A stretch of DNA of 64,000 nt from Pedobacter ginsenosidimutans (GTDB lineage Bacteria; Bacteroidota; Bacteroidia; Sphingobacteriales; Sphingobacteriaceae): assembly GCF_001442625.1 (NCBI RefSeq), contig NZ_LMZQ01000011.1, forward strand, positions 31,525 to 95,524, in the 5' to 3' direction. Below, piece by piece: positions 35,092-44,981 of this stretch. Position 1 is the stretch's first letter; the number at the start of each line of letters is the position of its first letter. The notes below the pieces were generated by a model. The model worked only from the letters and a program-made list of their open reading frames with translations, made no database searches and had not been told where the DNA came from. Made by a program: the position numbers and the translations under genes.

Positions 35092-37014
35092 CTATTTTAT
35101 TTCAGCCTCGAACGGGGATGCCGGCAAGCCCTCCGCGTTATACAAATTTGCACCGTCGGGATTATCCGCCCAGGCATATCGAACAGTAACAGGGCTGGAA
35201 ATACTATCATTCCAAACCGTTATGGTGTTACCTTCAATTTTAGCCCTGGCCCAAATATATTTTTTATCGGCACCTGCAATGGCAAAATGATAAAGTTCGG
35301 GTTCACCTTTTGCAATTAGTCCACTTCCCACATGATCAAAATTCAAAATCACCTTACTGCCTTGAACCGTTGCTGATCTGTAGATCGGACCTGAGCAAAC
35401 CATGTTTTTTTCACCGTAAACTAGTTTTTCAGCCCATAAAGCCAAACGTTCGCCAATTGTTTTTTTGTTCAGGGGATGAATATCATTCCATTCGCCGGCA
35501 CCGAGCCCAACAGACATTCCTGTATTTGGCACTTTTAAGGTTTGGAGCTGGCTTTGCCGAAGTTGCGCCCAGTCGCTCTCAACCGGAACATAATCAACAT
35601 CCATATAGTTGGGTAGTTGTGCAAATAAAAATGGAATATTGCCTAAGTCCCATTTATTCCTCCAATCGTTAATTAATGCAGGTAGCAGTTTAGCGTATTC
35701 TTTTGGCTTGCCCGCATTTGTTTCTCCCTGGTACCATAAAAAGCCACTTATACCATAGTTTATTGCGGGTGCAACCATGGTATTGTAAAGTCCCGTAGGA
35801 GAATTTTGTGCCACAATTGGCTGAATAATTTGTTGCCCAGACGGGGAATAGCTTGGTTTAGGAAACACCTGGTTCACCTGGTAATCCCATTCGCCCCTTA
35901 AGTCGATTATCTGTCCGTTGGCCTGTAGCGAATAATTTTTGTCTGGCACAAAGCCACCTTTGCCCATTGTATTTGTAACCTTTACTAAAATGGTGTTTTT
36001 TCCAGGTTTCAACAGGTTGGCTGGCACATTGTATCTTCTTGGCGGATACTGATAAGGGATGTTGCCAACAAAAATGCCATTTACGAAAGTGGAATCAGCA
36101 TCGATAATACGCCCCATAAAAAGTTTTGCCTGCACGCCTGTCATCCCTGCAGGAACATCAATTTCCTTTTTAAAGTACAGGATGCCATTCAGGTTTCTCA
36201 CGCCCTGGTCTGCCCAATAGCCTGGCATCCAGAACTTATGCCATGTTTTTGGCACATAGGATGATTGCAAGGTTTTACCTGGCATGGGCAGCACCTGTTT
36301 TTTTAGGCTGTTCATATAGGCGGTATCCCGAAAGTTTTTGATCTGGGCTTCAGCTGCAGGAAAATCCTTAAACGCATCCATACTCATCCAGGCCTCTATT
36401 GGTGTTCCACCCACGCTGGAATTAATGATCCCAATGGGAATTTTATATTTTTGATAGAGTTTTTTTGCGAAGAAATAAGTAACTCCTCCAAACTCAAGCA
36501 ATTCTTTACCTGATGCTAACTTCCACTCCCCTTTTGGTAGATCCAGTGATTCTTTGGATACATCAGCTTTTGTGGGTACAAAGAAATTCCTGATTTGAGG
36601 AAAATTATCATCCTTAACTTCGTTTGGATAATTTTCCTTCAGCCTTTCCATTGCTAACACCATGTTAGATTGGCCGGCACAAAAATATACGTCTCCAATT
36701 AATATATCGGTTAATGTAATCAAATTCTGCCCTTCAATTGTCATGGTATATGGGCCTCCGGTTTTCATTTTGGGAAGTGTAATCAACCACTTCCCATCGC
36801 TGCCGGTAATTGTCTCAAATTTTCTATCATTAAAAGAAAGTTTAACTTTCTCATTTGCATTGGCCCAACCCCAGATCTTTAAATCTGTATTTCGTTGTAG
36901 CACCATTCGATTACTGATTAACTGTGGAAGTTTTACCTCAGCTTTTGTTTTTAGGCTAGTGAACAAAACTGTAACGAGCAAAGCGCAAAGCGGAAGATAT
37001 GATTTTACGGTCAT
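35092..37014 (-). CDS. SASA-family (sialate O-acetylesterase-like) acetylesterase, probable xylan acetylesterase
   Basis: A 640-residue secreted esterase. The ATG at 37014 begins the signal peptide (LPLCALLVTVLFTSLKTKA). The N-terminal beta-domain (LPQLISNRMVLQR, IWGWANANEKV) is followed by the SGNH core with nucleophile Ser in CAGQSNMVLAM, GFLWYQGETNAG, and the Asp-His pair in WNDIHPLNKKTIGERL, with an inserted galactose-binding-like domain (about 270-380, ILYFKKEIDVPAGM). The family name reflects sialate esterases, but in PULs such enzymes often deacetylate xylan (CE20-like). It is downstream of the xus-like operon on the same strand but separated by a terminator. Confidence 0.88.
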   Translation of the reverse strand: MTVKSYLPLCALLVTVLFTSLKTKAEVKLPQLISNRMVLQRNTDLKIWGWANANEKVKLSFNDRKFETITGSDGKWLITLPKMKTGGPYTMTIEGQNLITLTDILIGDVYFCAGQSNMVLAMERLKENYPNEVKDDNFPQIRNFFVPTKADVSKESLDLPKGEWKLASGKELLEFGGVTYFFAKKLYQKYKIPIGIINSSVGGTPIEAWMSMDAFKDFPAAEAQIKNFRDTAYMNSLKKQVLPMPGKTLQSSYVPKTWHKFWMPGYWADQGVRNLNGILYFKKEIDVPAGMTGVQAKLFMGRIIDADSTFVNGIFVGNIPYQYPPRRYNVPANLLKPGKNTILVKVTNTMGKGGFVPDKNYSLQANGQIIDLRGEWDYQVNQVFPKPSYSPSGQQIIQPIVAQNSPTGLYNTMVAPAINYGISGFLWYQGETNAGKPKEYAKLLPALINDWRNKWDLGNIPFLFAQLPNYMDVDYVPVESDWAQLRQSQLQTLKVPNTGMSVGLGAGEWNDIHPLNKKTIGERLALWAEKLVYGEKNMVCSGPIYRSATVQGSKVILNFDHVGSGLIAKGEPELYHFAIAGADKKYIWARAKIEGNTITVWNDSISSPVTVRYAWADNPDGANLYNAEGLPASPFEAEIK

Positions 37015-37041
37015 GCTTATAAAGTCTGGAAAATATGGCAA

Positions 37042-37411
37042 TGGATAATTTTTGGGGAAATGTAGACGCTTACAATTCTTGCCCCAGTTTCATCACAGAA
37101 ATACATAGTTTAAAGTGCTAATATTTGGTTATTCTTTTTAGAAAAATTATGCTCATGTAAAGCCCATACCTGAGTAATTTCTACCCGAATATATCATTTA
37201 TTTTTCAAAAAAACAATCGATTGCATAACTATATTAAATTTGTTATAATCAGGCTTGTTAAAGGCATCCTGGAAAATGAAATGATAAATTTTGAGGACGG
37301 AAGAGGTAGCAGAAACAGCAATTAGATCTGCGTCATCTTTACTGGTAATTTCCAATAAAAAAAGCCAGGAAAACGGTTAACGATGTTCCTGGCTTTAAGC
37401 GTGTATTAAAT
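37042..37411. other. Intergenic region between GH10 operon end and the acetylesterase gene
   Basis: A 370-base AT-rich gap. It contains the terminator of the susCD-GH10 operon (37357-37396) and presumably the acetylesterase promoter; no gene was seen. Confidence 0.5.
37357..37396 (-). terminator. Rho-independent terminator of the susCD-GH10 operon
   Basis: On the minus strand AAAGCCAGGAA/TTCCTGGCTTT forms an 11-bp stem followed by a T-tract, just after the GH10 stop at 37412. Confidence 0.92.
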
Positions 37412-39097
37412 TTATTTATTCTTCAAGCCTTCGGCTGTGCCAACATAGGCTGGTTTTCGCACAAAACCTTCTGTCCACAAGCCAATTGGCTCCCCTGCTC
37501 TCCAACTTGAAGTAGCTGGACTATCCTGAGGCGCCCATATGGTAATTCCATATCGCTGAGCTGCCGGAATAAGCTCAAAATATTTCTTGATTACATATTT
37601 GTACATCTCAGATTGAGCTGCATATTGCTCAGGTGTTGCCTGTGCAGTTTTTACATTCCCTGTAAACCCCATATCCAACTCTGATATTTTGATAAGTTTA
37701 CCAGTTGCGGCCAATAATTTAAACATTTCTTCAATCTTGGCTTTATCAGAAGTTGCCACAATGTGCATTTGCGTACCAATACCATCTATTTTTGCGCCTT
37801 TGCCTTCCAAATACTTTACGTAATCAATTAATCCTTTGCATTTATCGATGCTATATTCCAGGTTATAATCATTGATAAAATGGATATCAGTCGTATTACC
37901 ATACTGCCTGGCCAATTGAAATGCCTTTAACGCATAATCCTTCCCCAGGTAATCTTGCCAAAAGAATTCGTCAGCCGCAATGGATGTTCTGCCCGCAGCA
38001 GTTTTAAGTTCAGCTGGCTTTGCATCATCCATTGGCTCGTTTACCACATCCCAAGCTTTAACATAATCTTTTGAAGCGGTAACTATACCTTTAATCCAGG
38101 TATCTAATGCAGCGGTTAAAATGGTCTTTTTCTGCTCGGCAGTTTTTTCTACGATTGTAGTGCCACCAAGCGGATTGTATTTTTTAAGCGTGATATTATC
38201 GAAATAAAAATTTGTTGCTGTTTTACCTAGATTAAAAGCCAAAGCACCACTTGTCGCAATGTCTGCAGTAACGGTAATTTCTTTGGTATAGGTTGTCCAG
38301 GTTGGTGTTGAAGAAATTGCGCCAAAAAAATCATAAAATTTGTACGCGCCAGGTGTAGTATGGGCCTGCGTAGGGTAAGATGCCGCTACATCAGAACGTA
38401 CATTCATTTTAAGCTCATATTTCTCTCCTACTGCTACCGCCGGAAACTTAAGAAATAATTGCGCATCATAATCGTTGGTTCGTACCGCCGAGTTGCTAAT
38501 TTTCAAAGCCCGTCCTGTACCATTAAAGCCTTCGCCAGCTGCAGTAAAAGAGGCAACGGCATTGGTATTGGATTGATAAACTGAGGCGTTGTCAGTTTCA
38601 AAATCGGCACCAATGACCAGGTCCCAGGTAGGGCCACTGCTTGAAGGAGTAACCACCGGGGCAATCAGTCCTTTTAAATATGTTGCATTTTGATTGGCAT
38701 GCCAGGCCAGTGTATGCCCAAAAACTGTAATACCGGCTTTAGACGCTGTTTCTAACAGGTTTTTCACATTGGTTAGGGCCAGGCTTCCATCAGCCTGTAC
38801 AACGGCACCATGTTTCATCTCATAACCCAGCGTAATTTCATCAAAATTACTATTGGTCAATCTATAAATTATACCTTTGGAGAGATAGGATTGCAGGCTG
38901 GTTCCCGCACCAAATTTAAATTTAGGATTTGCTGTTCTATCAATATAGGTTTTTAATGGCTGATAGGCATCGATCTGCTCTTGGGCCGCGAAGCTTGCTG
39001 GCTTGGCCACTTGAAATTCGAGTGCCTCATATTTGTGGCAGGAAGCAAGCAACATTGCCCAGGAAAGACCAAATGCTATTTTGTATAATCGTTTCAT
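37412..39097 (-). CDS. GH10 endo-xylanase lipoprotein with CBM inserted in the catalytic domain
   Basis: Surface xylanase of 561 residues with a lipoprotein signal (MLLASC, lipid Cys20). The GH10 barrel is split: its start (KFGAGTSLQSYL, VFGHTLAWHANQ) ends near residue 148, a carbohydrate-binding module of the CBM4/CBM22 jelly-roll type fills about 153-308 (WDLVIGADFETDN, YFDNITLKKYN), and the barrel resumes with acid/base Glu354 in WDVVNEPMDD and nucleophile Glu473 in KISELDMGF. The same CBM-in-GH10 design defines Xyn10C of Prevotella and BACOVA_04390-type Bacteroides enzymes, which carry two modules; only one is seen here. Last gene of the six-gene operon. Confidence 0.95.
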   Translation of the reverse strand: MKRLYKIAFGLSWAMLLASCHKYEALEFQVAKPASFAAQEQIDAYQPLKTYIDRTANPKFKFGAGTSLQSYLSKGIIYRLTNSNFDEITLGYEMKHGAVVQADGSLALTNVKNLLETASKAGITVFGHTLAWHANQNATYLKGLIAPVVTPSSSGPTWDLVIGADFETDNASVYQSNTNAVASFTAAGEGFNGTGRALKISNSAVRTNDYDAQLFLKFPAVAVGEKYELKMNVRSDVAASYPTQAHTTPGAYKFYDFFGAISSTPTWTTYTKEITVTADIATSGALAFNLGKTATNFYFDNITLKKYNPLGGTTIVEKTAEQKKTILTAALDTWIKGIVTASKDYVKAWDVVNEPMDDAKPAELKTAAGRTSIAADEFFWQDYLGKDYALKAFQLARQYGNTTDIHFINDYNLEYSIDKCKGLIDYVKYLEGKGAKIDGIGTQMHIVATSDKAKIEEMFKLLAATGKLIKISELDMGFTGNVKTAQATPEQYAAQSEMYKYVIKKYFELIPAAQRYGITIWAPQDSPATSSWRAGEPIGLWTEGFVRKPAYVGTAEGLKNK

Positions 39098-39124
39098 TTT
39101 CTCGATTGTTAGATTAAATATTAA

Positions 39125-40096
39125 TTATTTGACCGGCGTAAATGTTTCGGCTTTCACACCGCGGTCGCGCATTACCAGGGTATCTACGCTATTCACCGTT
39201 CTATCATTCAGATCGATCTGATAATTCAGATAAAGGGCATCGCGATCCTGGCTGCCCCAGCTGTTTTTCTCTCCCCGTTTAACAAATTTTCCGGTGCCAC
39301 TCGCTGTAAAGCTGGCATCACCAGCTGCAATTGTACAGTTGCCCGTGTTATCAAAAGTTAACAATAAGGTTCGGCTGATACTGGTTCCGCCTGTTACTTT
39401 AAATGTGACAGGAAACTCGGCCTGGGTTAGTGAACGTGTGTTCAACTTGTTGATTTCATCATTCTCCACATACTTCATATGGCGAACTACAGTTTGATTA
39501 AGCGCGGTGTTACCGCCTTTGCCGGCAATCACATCCTTTCCTCTGCGGAGATAAAAACCCTGCCATGTATTGATATACTTTACGGCGTACAAGGTGTATT
39601 TTTTTTCGGGCAAGATCTTTTTGTTCTGATCAACACTGGTCATCGTTAAAGGGATCACATAAGTGGTATTGATAGCCAGTGGGTCTGCGAAAAAAGCATC
39701 GGTGAGCTGTACATCTACTCCGCCTATTAAACTACCTTTCGGGATGACAATTTTGTTAACTGCAAGTGTATAATAATTAGCCGGCATGGGCCTTACGATA
39801 CCGCTGTAGGGCGATGGAAAAGATAATCCCTGAGTTAGCGCGTTATCCACACTGATGCCAATGGTAATATCTTCCTTATTTGAGTAAACTCCACCAACCG
39901 TACCCATAATCTGAAGTTTATGTTGGTTATCAAGTGAAGTATCAAAAATATCTTCGCCCATGGTAAGGGTCCGGATCGGCCCCTGGTAGGCAAAATAAAC
40001 GGTTTGGGTATCATTATCCGGAAATGCCCATTCTTCGTTTTTGCAAGCGCCAAGTGTTAAGACGAGCGCAAGTAAAATATATACTTTATTTTTCAT
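39125..40096 (-). CDS. Surface glycan-binding lipoprotein (XusE-like, DUF1735-containing)
   Basis: A 323-residue lipoprotein (LLALVLTLGACKNEE, lipid Cys18). The N-terminal part has the DUF1735-type beta-sandwich (YFAYQGPIRTLTMGEDIFDTS, INTTYVIPLTMTSV), and the second half (WQGFYLRRGKDV to the end) resembles the beta-domain often paired with it (DUF5627-like), probably glycan-binding. Its position between susD and GH10 equals xusE in Prevotella and the SGBP in Bacteroides xylan PULs, so it is expected to hold xylan at the cell surface. Gaps to its neighbours are 27 bases on each side. Confidence 0.88.
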   Translation of the reverse strand: MKNKVYILLALVLTLGACKNEEWAFPDNDTQTVYFAYQGPIRTLTMGEDIFDTSLDNQHKLQIMGTVGGVYSNKEDITIGISVDNALTQGLSFPSPYSGIVRPMPANYYTLAVNKIVIPKGSLIGGVDVQLTDAFFADPLAINTTYVIPLTMTSVDQNKKILPEKKYTLYAVKYINTWQGFYLRRGKDVIAGKGGNTALNQTVVRHMKYVENDEINKLNTRSLTQAEFPVTFKVTGGTSISRTLLLTFDNTGNCTIAAGDASFTASGTGKFVKRGEKNSWGSQDRDALYLNYQIDLNDRTVNSVDTLVMRDRGVKAETFTPVK

Positions 40097-40123
40097 GATG
40101 TTATTTGTTATAGTGAATGAATA

Positions 40124-41884
40124 TTACCATCCCGTGTTTTGTTGCAAAGCATTATACTTGAGCGTTTCGCTGTAAGGAATTGGTCCAAATCTCATATACT
40201 CCTGATAGCTTCTAGCTTCTACATTGATTTCCTGATAGGTGCCTTGCGAGATACTCACCCCTTTCACCGGTTCGGTTAATGCTGCATTCCATCTACGAAG
40301 ATCCCAGAAGCGGAATCCTTCAAAAGCCAATTCTAACCTACGCTCATTCCTGATCAATGTTCGCATGGCATCTTTATCTGTTTTGATCGATTCGAGGTAA
40401 GCATCGCCGTTTGTAGTTCCAACGCCGGCCCTGGCACGAATAGCTTTAATGATATCATAAGCCGAATAGGGATTGCCGCCATTTGATGTAGGGCCCCATG
40501 CCTCATTTGCTGCCTCTGCATAGATCAGGAACATTTCTGTATAGCGGATATGTGGCCTATAGTGTTTCTGATTATTTACGGTTGGTGTACGACTAACATC
40601 CTGCCTTAACAATTTTTTCATGTAGTAACCAGTTCTTGTAGAAACTTCTTTTCTATTCAGCCCATCATCATTCGTTGCTACATCTGTTGTGGTATTGATT
40701 GCCTTGTTTGTTGGCCCGATGGTATTTCCATTGTACACTATAAATTTTGCTAAACGTGGATCCCTGCCAGTAAATGGAGCCACAGGATTATATCCGCTCT
40801 GCGGTGTATTGGCAATTGGATAACCGTTTTGCATCGGAAAAGCATTAACCAGATTTTGAGTTGGGTTTATACGGCCCTGACCAGATAAGGTTGGTGGGTA
40901 ATTGGCCGCTTCCAAATCACTATTTGATCCAACATTTGTACGCCAAAGCACTTCTCTGGGACTAGCACCAGAAGCTAATGCATCAATTTCTGCTTTGTTA
41001 TCGTACCAGGTAACACCATTAGGATCTAAATTAGCTAACCAGTTATTAAGTGAAAGTACCTGTGCTGCATAGCTGGCGGCATCGGCCCATGTGGTAGAAT
41101 TACCTGTGCTGAAAGCCGGACTTGCGCCCATTAGTGCTACTCTGGCACGAATGGCTTTAGAAATACGGCCTGTCATGCGTTGATTAAAAAACTTACCGAA
41201 AACCCGGTTATAGGTCTCTACATTAACTCCGGCATATTTTGTCGGGATCTGGCTGGTGCTATTGATATCAGCATAATCTAAAGGAAGCAATTGTTCTGCC
41301 TTATCCAAATCACCATAAATCTGTTTAATACAGGCATCAAATGTGGCCCTTGGCTGGTTAAAGTTTGAAGCTGGTGTTTCGGGTTCGAGTACAATAGGGA
41401 AACCATATAAATTACCCCCTACTTTTCCGGCATGTGCCTGTAGCATATACGACATTAGGTAAGCTCTCAAAGCATATGCTTCACCTTTTTGCCTGTCATT
41501 AAACATCCTGCTCAACACCGGATCTTTAGAATCCCAAAGCACCTTATCTGTCTCTGCCAAAAATAAGTTGATATACTGTATACCTGCTCTTGCATTGGTC
41601 CATTGATCTAATGGATTAAATTGAGCCGACCATTGCCCGGTGGCAATTCTCCTAAAATTATTATTGATATCATTACTTACCGCATCATCTGTAGCTACAT
41701 CGTTAAAAGACCAGCCATTTGATGGGAGCCTTGTATAACCATTTAGCAATAACCCATGGGCAAGTGCCGGTTCGGTATAGATGTTCTCAAAATCTCCATT
41801 ATTTTGTGGAGCAGGGTCAGTAAACTTTTTACAGCCCGAGAGCATCACAACGACAACTATAAATTGTATTAATATTCTGTTCAT
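40124..41884 (-). CDS. SusD-like outer-membrane lipoprotein (second pair)
   Basis: Glycan-binding partner of the SusC at 41906. The ATG at 41884 gives a lipoprotein signal (FIVVVVMLSGCKKF). The 586-residue protein shows SusD/RagB family features: tetratricopeptide-like helices in the first half (GEAYALRAYLMSYMLQAHAG), the RagB block near the C-terminus (YAEAANEAWG, IRARAGVGTTNGD, RNERRLELAFEGFRFWDLRRW). It caps the SusC barrel and delivers xylooligosaccharides. Equivalent by order to XusD. Confidence 0.95.
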   Translation of the reverse strand: MNRILIQFIVVVVMLSGCKKFTDPAPQNNGDFENIYTEPALAHGLLLNGYTRLPSNGWSFNDVATDDAVSNDINNNFRRIATGQWSAQFNPLDQWTNARAGIQYINLFLAETDKVLWDSKDPVLSRMFNDRQKGEAYALRAYLMSYMLQAHAGKVGGNLYGFPIVLEPETPASNFNQPRATFDACIKQIYGDLDKAEQLLPLDYADINSTSQIPTKYAGVNVETYNRVFGKFFNQRMTGRISKAIRARVALMGASPAFSTGNSTTWADAASYAAQVLSLNNWLANLDPNGVTWYDNKAEIDALASGASPREVLWRTNVGSNSDLEAANYPPTLSGQGRINPTQNLVNAFPMQNGYPIANTPQSGYNPVAPFTGRDPRLAKFIVYNGNTIGPTNKAINTTTDVATNDDGLNRKEVSTRTGYYMKKLLRQDVSRTPTVNNQKHYRPHIRYTEMFLIYAEAANEAWGPTSNGGNPYSAYDIIKAIRARAGVGTTNGDAYLESIKTDKDAMRTLIRNERRLELAFEGFRFWDLRRWNAALTEPVKGVSISQGTYQEINVEARSYQEYMRFGPIPYSETLKYNALQQNTGW

Positions 41885-41905
41885 CTTTTCTAATCTAATA
41901 TTCAA

Positions 41906-44900
41906 TTAAAACATTGCCTTTACGCCCAGGTTATACATCCTTGTTTGTGGGGCACCTCCTAAGTTCAGCTCAAGTATTTCTCTTTCCTTCGCTATTGTTA
42001 AAAGATTAAATCCGGCCACATATAGCCCCAGTTCTTTCAATACTTTACTTTTGAACAATTTATCGGAAACTGTGTAGGAGATTTGAACTTTAGATAAATC
42101 AAACCGGTCTGTGCTGTACAACCAGAAATCAGACGCTCTGAAATTATTATCGCCATTTAAAGTGGTAAGTCGCGGAAAGGTTGCCGTATTTTTTGTTTGA
42201 GGCGTCCATCTGTCGCGCACCACAGCAGAATACTTATCGCTTCCGTTAACCCAAAAATAGTTATCGCTTTTCATGGCACTTGCACCGAAGCGGCCTGTAC
42301 CCAAAACAAACAGGGTAAGATTTTTCCATTTAGCAGTTACGTTCAATCCTGCTGTAAACGGAGCACCGAACCATCCACCGCGACCAAGATATACCTGATC
42401 CTTATCATCAATGATTTTGTCACCATTCTGATCAATATATTTGATATCGCCAGGAGCCAATGATGATCCAAATGCTGGTTTTGCACTATTAATTCCATCG
42501 GCCGCTGCCACTTCGCTGGCATCCATGTAAAAACCATTGCTTTTTAATCCCCAGATCGCATCAAGTGGTTTGCCGGCGCGGTATTGATAGCTATTTTCGT
42601 AAGTTAACAGATCGGCACGTTTAGTTGCTTTGGTCGTATAATATGTTCCTGACGCTCCAAAAGTCCAGTCAATAGCACCAATGTGTTTGTTAAAATTTAA
42701 GTAAAAATCCAAACCGGTACGCTGATCACTATTATAATTACTGTAAGGAACAAAAGAAGAACTTGGAAATCCGGTAGTAAAATAGTTTGGATAAAGAACA
42801 TTAATCTGACCGATAATCCCGGTAATGTTATTTCTAAAAACATTTGCTCCGAAATTAAACTGATTTTTGAACATCCCACCTTTTATCCCGATGCTGATCT
42901 CTTTTCTTTTAGCGAAAGTTAAATCCATGTTGGATCCACGGCGCGAATCTGTAGACTGTGTACCTGTACCATCATTCCAGCCATACCAGTTACCCCCTGT
43001 GCCTGTATAGATACTCTCATAGGCATAATACTCATCAAAGTCAAGATCGGTATTTAAAATACCTGCTGATGCGGTTAGTGTTAAGTCGTTAATGAACGAA
43101 ACTTTTTTCAAAAATGGCTCTTCGCTAAGGTGCCATCCGATAGAAGCTGCAGGAGAAAGTGCAATCCTGTTTCCCGGTGGCATTTTTGGCGAGCGTACCA
43201 CAGCTCCGGTAATTTCGGCAAAATACTTACGGCTGAAATCATAATTTAACTGCAAGCCTAAATTAGAATTTGTGGTTGGCTGGTAGATTTCAGATTGCGA
43301 TTGACGATATGCCGCAGCCAGCAATACTGCAGAGATATGATGATTATTACGAATTGTAGTATTGTAGTTAAATTGACCAGACAACGAAATGGTCTGTCTA
43401 TAATAACTATCTGCAATGTTCTGAACTCCGGTTTTAGTATCTTCTCCCCAGCGCGTTAAACTTCCGATTAGGGTTGTACCAGAGTAGGTTGTCCAATTGG
43501 GCTGGTAAGTTGCATATCCGTTTCGATAACCCTGATTGTAGCTGTTCAGGTAATCGACCCCCATAGTGGTACTAAAGGTAAGTCCGTTCAAAATTCCTTT
43601 CAAATCAGCATCAATACCAGTAGTGAACTGAAATTGGCGTTGTACAAATTTATTGTTACCACCAGCATAAATCGCCGCAAAGGGATTAGTTTGATCTAAT
43701 TGCGTACCACCAAGAATGTATTGTCCGTCTATAATTGTTGCATTTTTAATCATCGCCCTGCTCACTTCGTCGCTCTGTTCCAATAAATTAATTGGGATTA
43801 AGGGTGTAAATAAATGGGGACGCAGGGTTGCAGCGTTAGCCCAGTAATTCGTATTTACTCCGCCGCCGCTGGCAAACACAGCACTTGCGTCTACCCGGGC
43901 TTTTAGCGCTTTGGTTAGCTGCATATCAACATTTCCGCGGATATTAAAGCGTTCTGATGTATTATTTTCTTTGGCTTCGCCGAAATTAAGCAGCGAACCT
44001 GTAGATATGAACCCAACATTGGTGTAATAACGGGCACGATCATTCCCTCCTGAAATTTCTGCCACGCCATCATAGCGTGAAAAACTATTTTTGAGGTACT
44101 CTGAAGCGTAATAATCTACACTTGGATAACGATAAGGATTAACACCAGAGTGATTATAAATAGTTTCCGGCGTATAAGCCGCGGCCAGACCATCATTGGA
44201 TAAAGCCTCGTTATACAAAGTCATGTACTCTGAAGAGCCCAGATATTGAGCGAATCTTTTTGGCGTATTTAGCCCGATATTGGAACGAACATTTATTTTT
44301 TGCTTAGTTGGTGTACCTCTCTTTGTGGTGATCAAGATTACCCCTTTTGCACCGCGGCTGCCATATAAGGCAACGGCCGAAGCGCTCTTGAGAAAAGTGA
44401 TCTCCTCAATTTCATTTGGTGTAACACTGTTCACATCCCTCGGAACTCCATCAACCAGTATTAATGAGGTATTCATGCCCCAAAGGTTGTTGCCATTAAA
44501 GCCCGGAGCAAAAGCTTCTATCCCGTCCAATCCATAGGTTATAAAGTTTTTCTCGAAGAGCTGTGCCAGGTTAACACTTGAAACGCCAGCAGGAAGGTTA
44601 CTTTCGGTGGCGTTTTTAAAACCCACATTTATTAGTCTGTCCTCTTTAGTTAAGGTAACCTGCTTTAGGTTGGCTAATGCGATTACCGGCAAGGTTTTAT
44701 AACCTTTAGCATTTACCATAAATGTGCTATTCTCCTCTACCGATAAAGAGAATTCACCAGCCTGGTTTGCTATGGTGAGCACGTCGTTACCTTCAATAGT
44801 TATGGATGCCCCTTTTATCGGATTTCCATTAATATCCTGAACAACAGCTTTTATGGGTATCTTAACGGCGTCCTGACCTTTGATTACACCGACAGACAGC

Positions 44901-44947
44901 GTAAAAAAGACACACAGCGCCAATGCATTTCTTAAAAATTTCATCAT
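41906..44947 (-). CDS. SusC-like TonB-dependent transporter (second pair)
   Basis: A 1013-residue outer-membrane importer. Signal peptide (LALCVFFTLSVGVIKG), carboxypeptidase-like domain (about 30-100, IPIKAVVQDINGNPIKGA), plug (GIEAFAPGFNGNNLWG, SLILVDGVPRD, SASAVALYGSRGAKGV) and a 22-strand barrel ending in GGAPQTRMYNLGVKAMF. The usual TonB box is not obvious: where the partner receptor has VVIVGYG this one reads LINVGFKNATESN. By order it corresponds to XusC. It should import a different size or decoration class of xylooligosaccharide than the first pair, which is inference. Confidence 0.95.
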   Translation of the reverse strand: MMKFLRNALALCVFFTLSVGVIKGQDAVKIPIKAVVQDINGNPIKGASITIEGNDVLTIANQAGEFSLSVEENSTFMVNAKGYKTLPVIALANLKQVTLTKEDRLINVGFKNATESNLPAGVSSVNLAQLFEKNFITYGLDGIEAFAPGFNGNNLWGMNTSLILVDGVPRDVNSVTPNEIEEITFLKSASAVALYGSRGAKGVILITTKRGTPTKQKINVRSNIGLNTPKRFAQYLGSSEYMTLYNEALSNDGLAAAYTPETIYNHSGVNPYRYPSVDYYASEYLKNSFSRYDGVAEISGGNDRARYYTNVGFISTGSLLNFGEAKENNTSERFNIRGNVDMQLTKALKARVDASAVFASGGGVNTNYWANAATLRPHLFTPLIPINLLEQSDEVSRAMIKNATIIDGQYILGGTQLDQTNPFAAIYAGGNNKFVQRQFQFTTGIDADLKGILNGLTFSTTMGVDYLNSYNQGYRNGYATYQPNWTTYSGTTLIGSLTRWGEDTKTGVQNIADSYYRQTISLSGQFNYNTTIRNNHHISAVLLAAAYRQSQSEIYQPTTNSNLGLQLNYDFSRKYFAEITGAVVRSPKMPPGNRIALSPAASIGWHLSEEPFLKKVSFINDLTLTASAGILNTDLDFDEYYAYESIYTGTGGNWYGWNDGTGTQSTDSRRGSNMDLTFAKRKEISIGIKGGMFKNQFNFGANVFRNNITGIIGQINVLYPNYFTTGFPSSSFVPYSNYNSDQRTGLDFYLNFNKHIGAIDWTFGASGTYYTTKATKRADLLTYENSYQYRAGKPLDAIWGLKSNGFYMDASEVAAADGINSAKPAFGSSLAPGDIKYIDQNGDKIIDDKDQVYLGRGGWFGAPFTAGLNVTAKWKNLTLFVLGTGRFGASAMKSDNYFWVNGSDKYSAVVRDRWTPQTKNTATFPRLTTLNGDNNFRASDFWLYSTDRFDLSKVQISYTVSDKLFKSKVLKELGLYVAGFNLLTIAKEREILELNLGGAPQTRMYNLGVKAMF

Positions 44948-44981
44948 TCTTGTCTTTAATTATTTGTGATCATGAACTACC

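Noticed and set aside
35092..37014. Sialic-acid metabolism
   Set aside because: The SASA family name suggests sialate esterase, but no sialidase or sialic acid genes are present, and the xylan context favours acetylxylan deacetylation.
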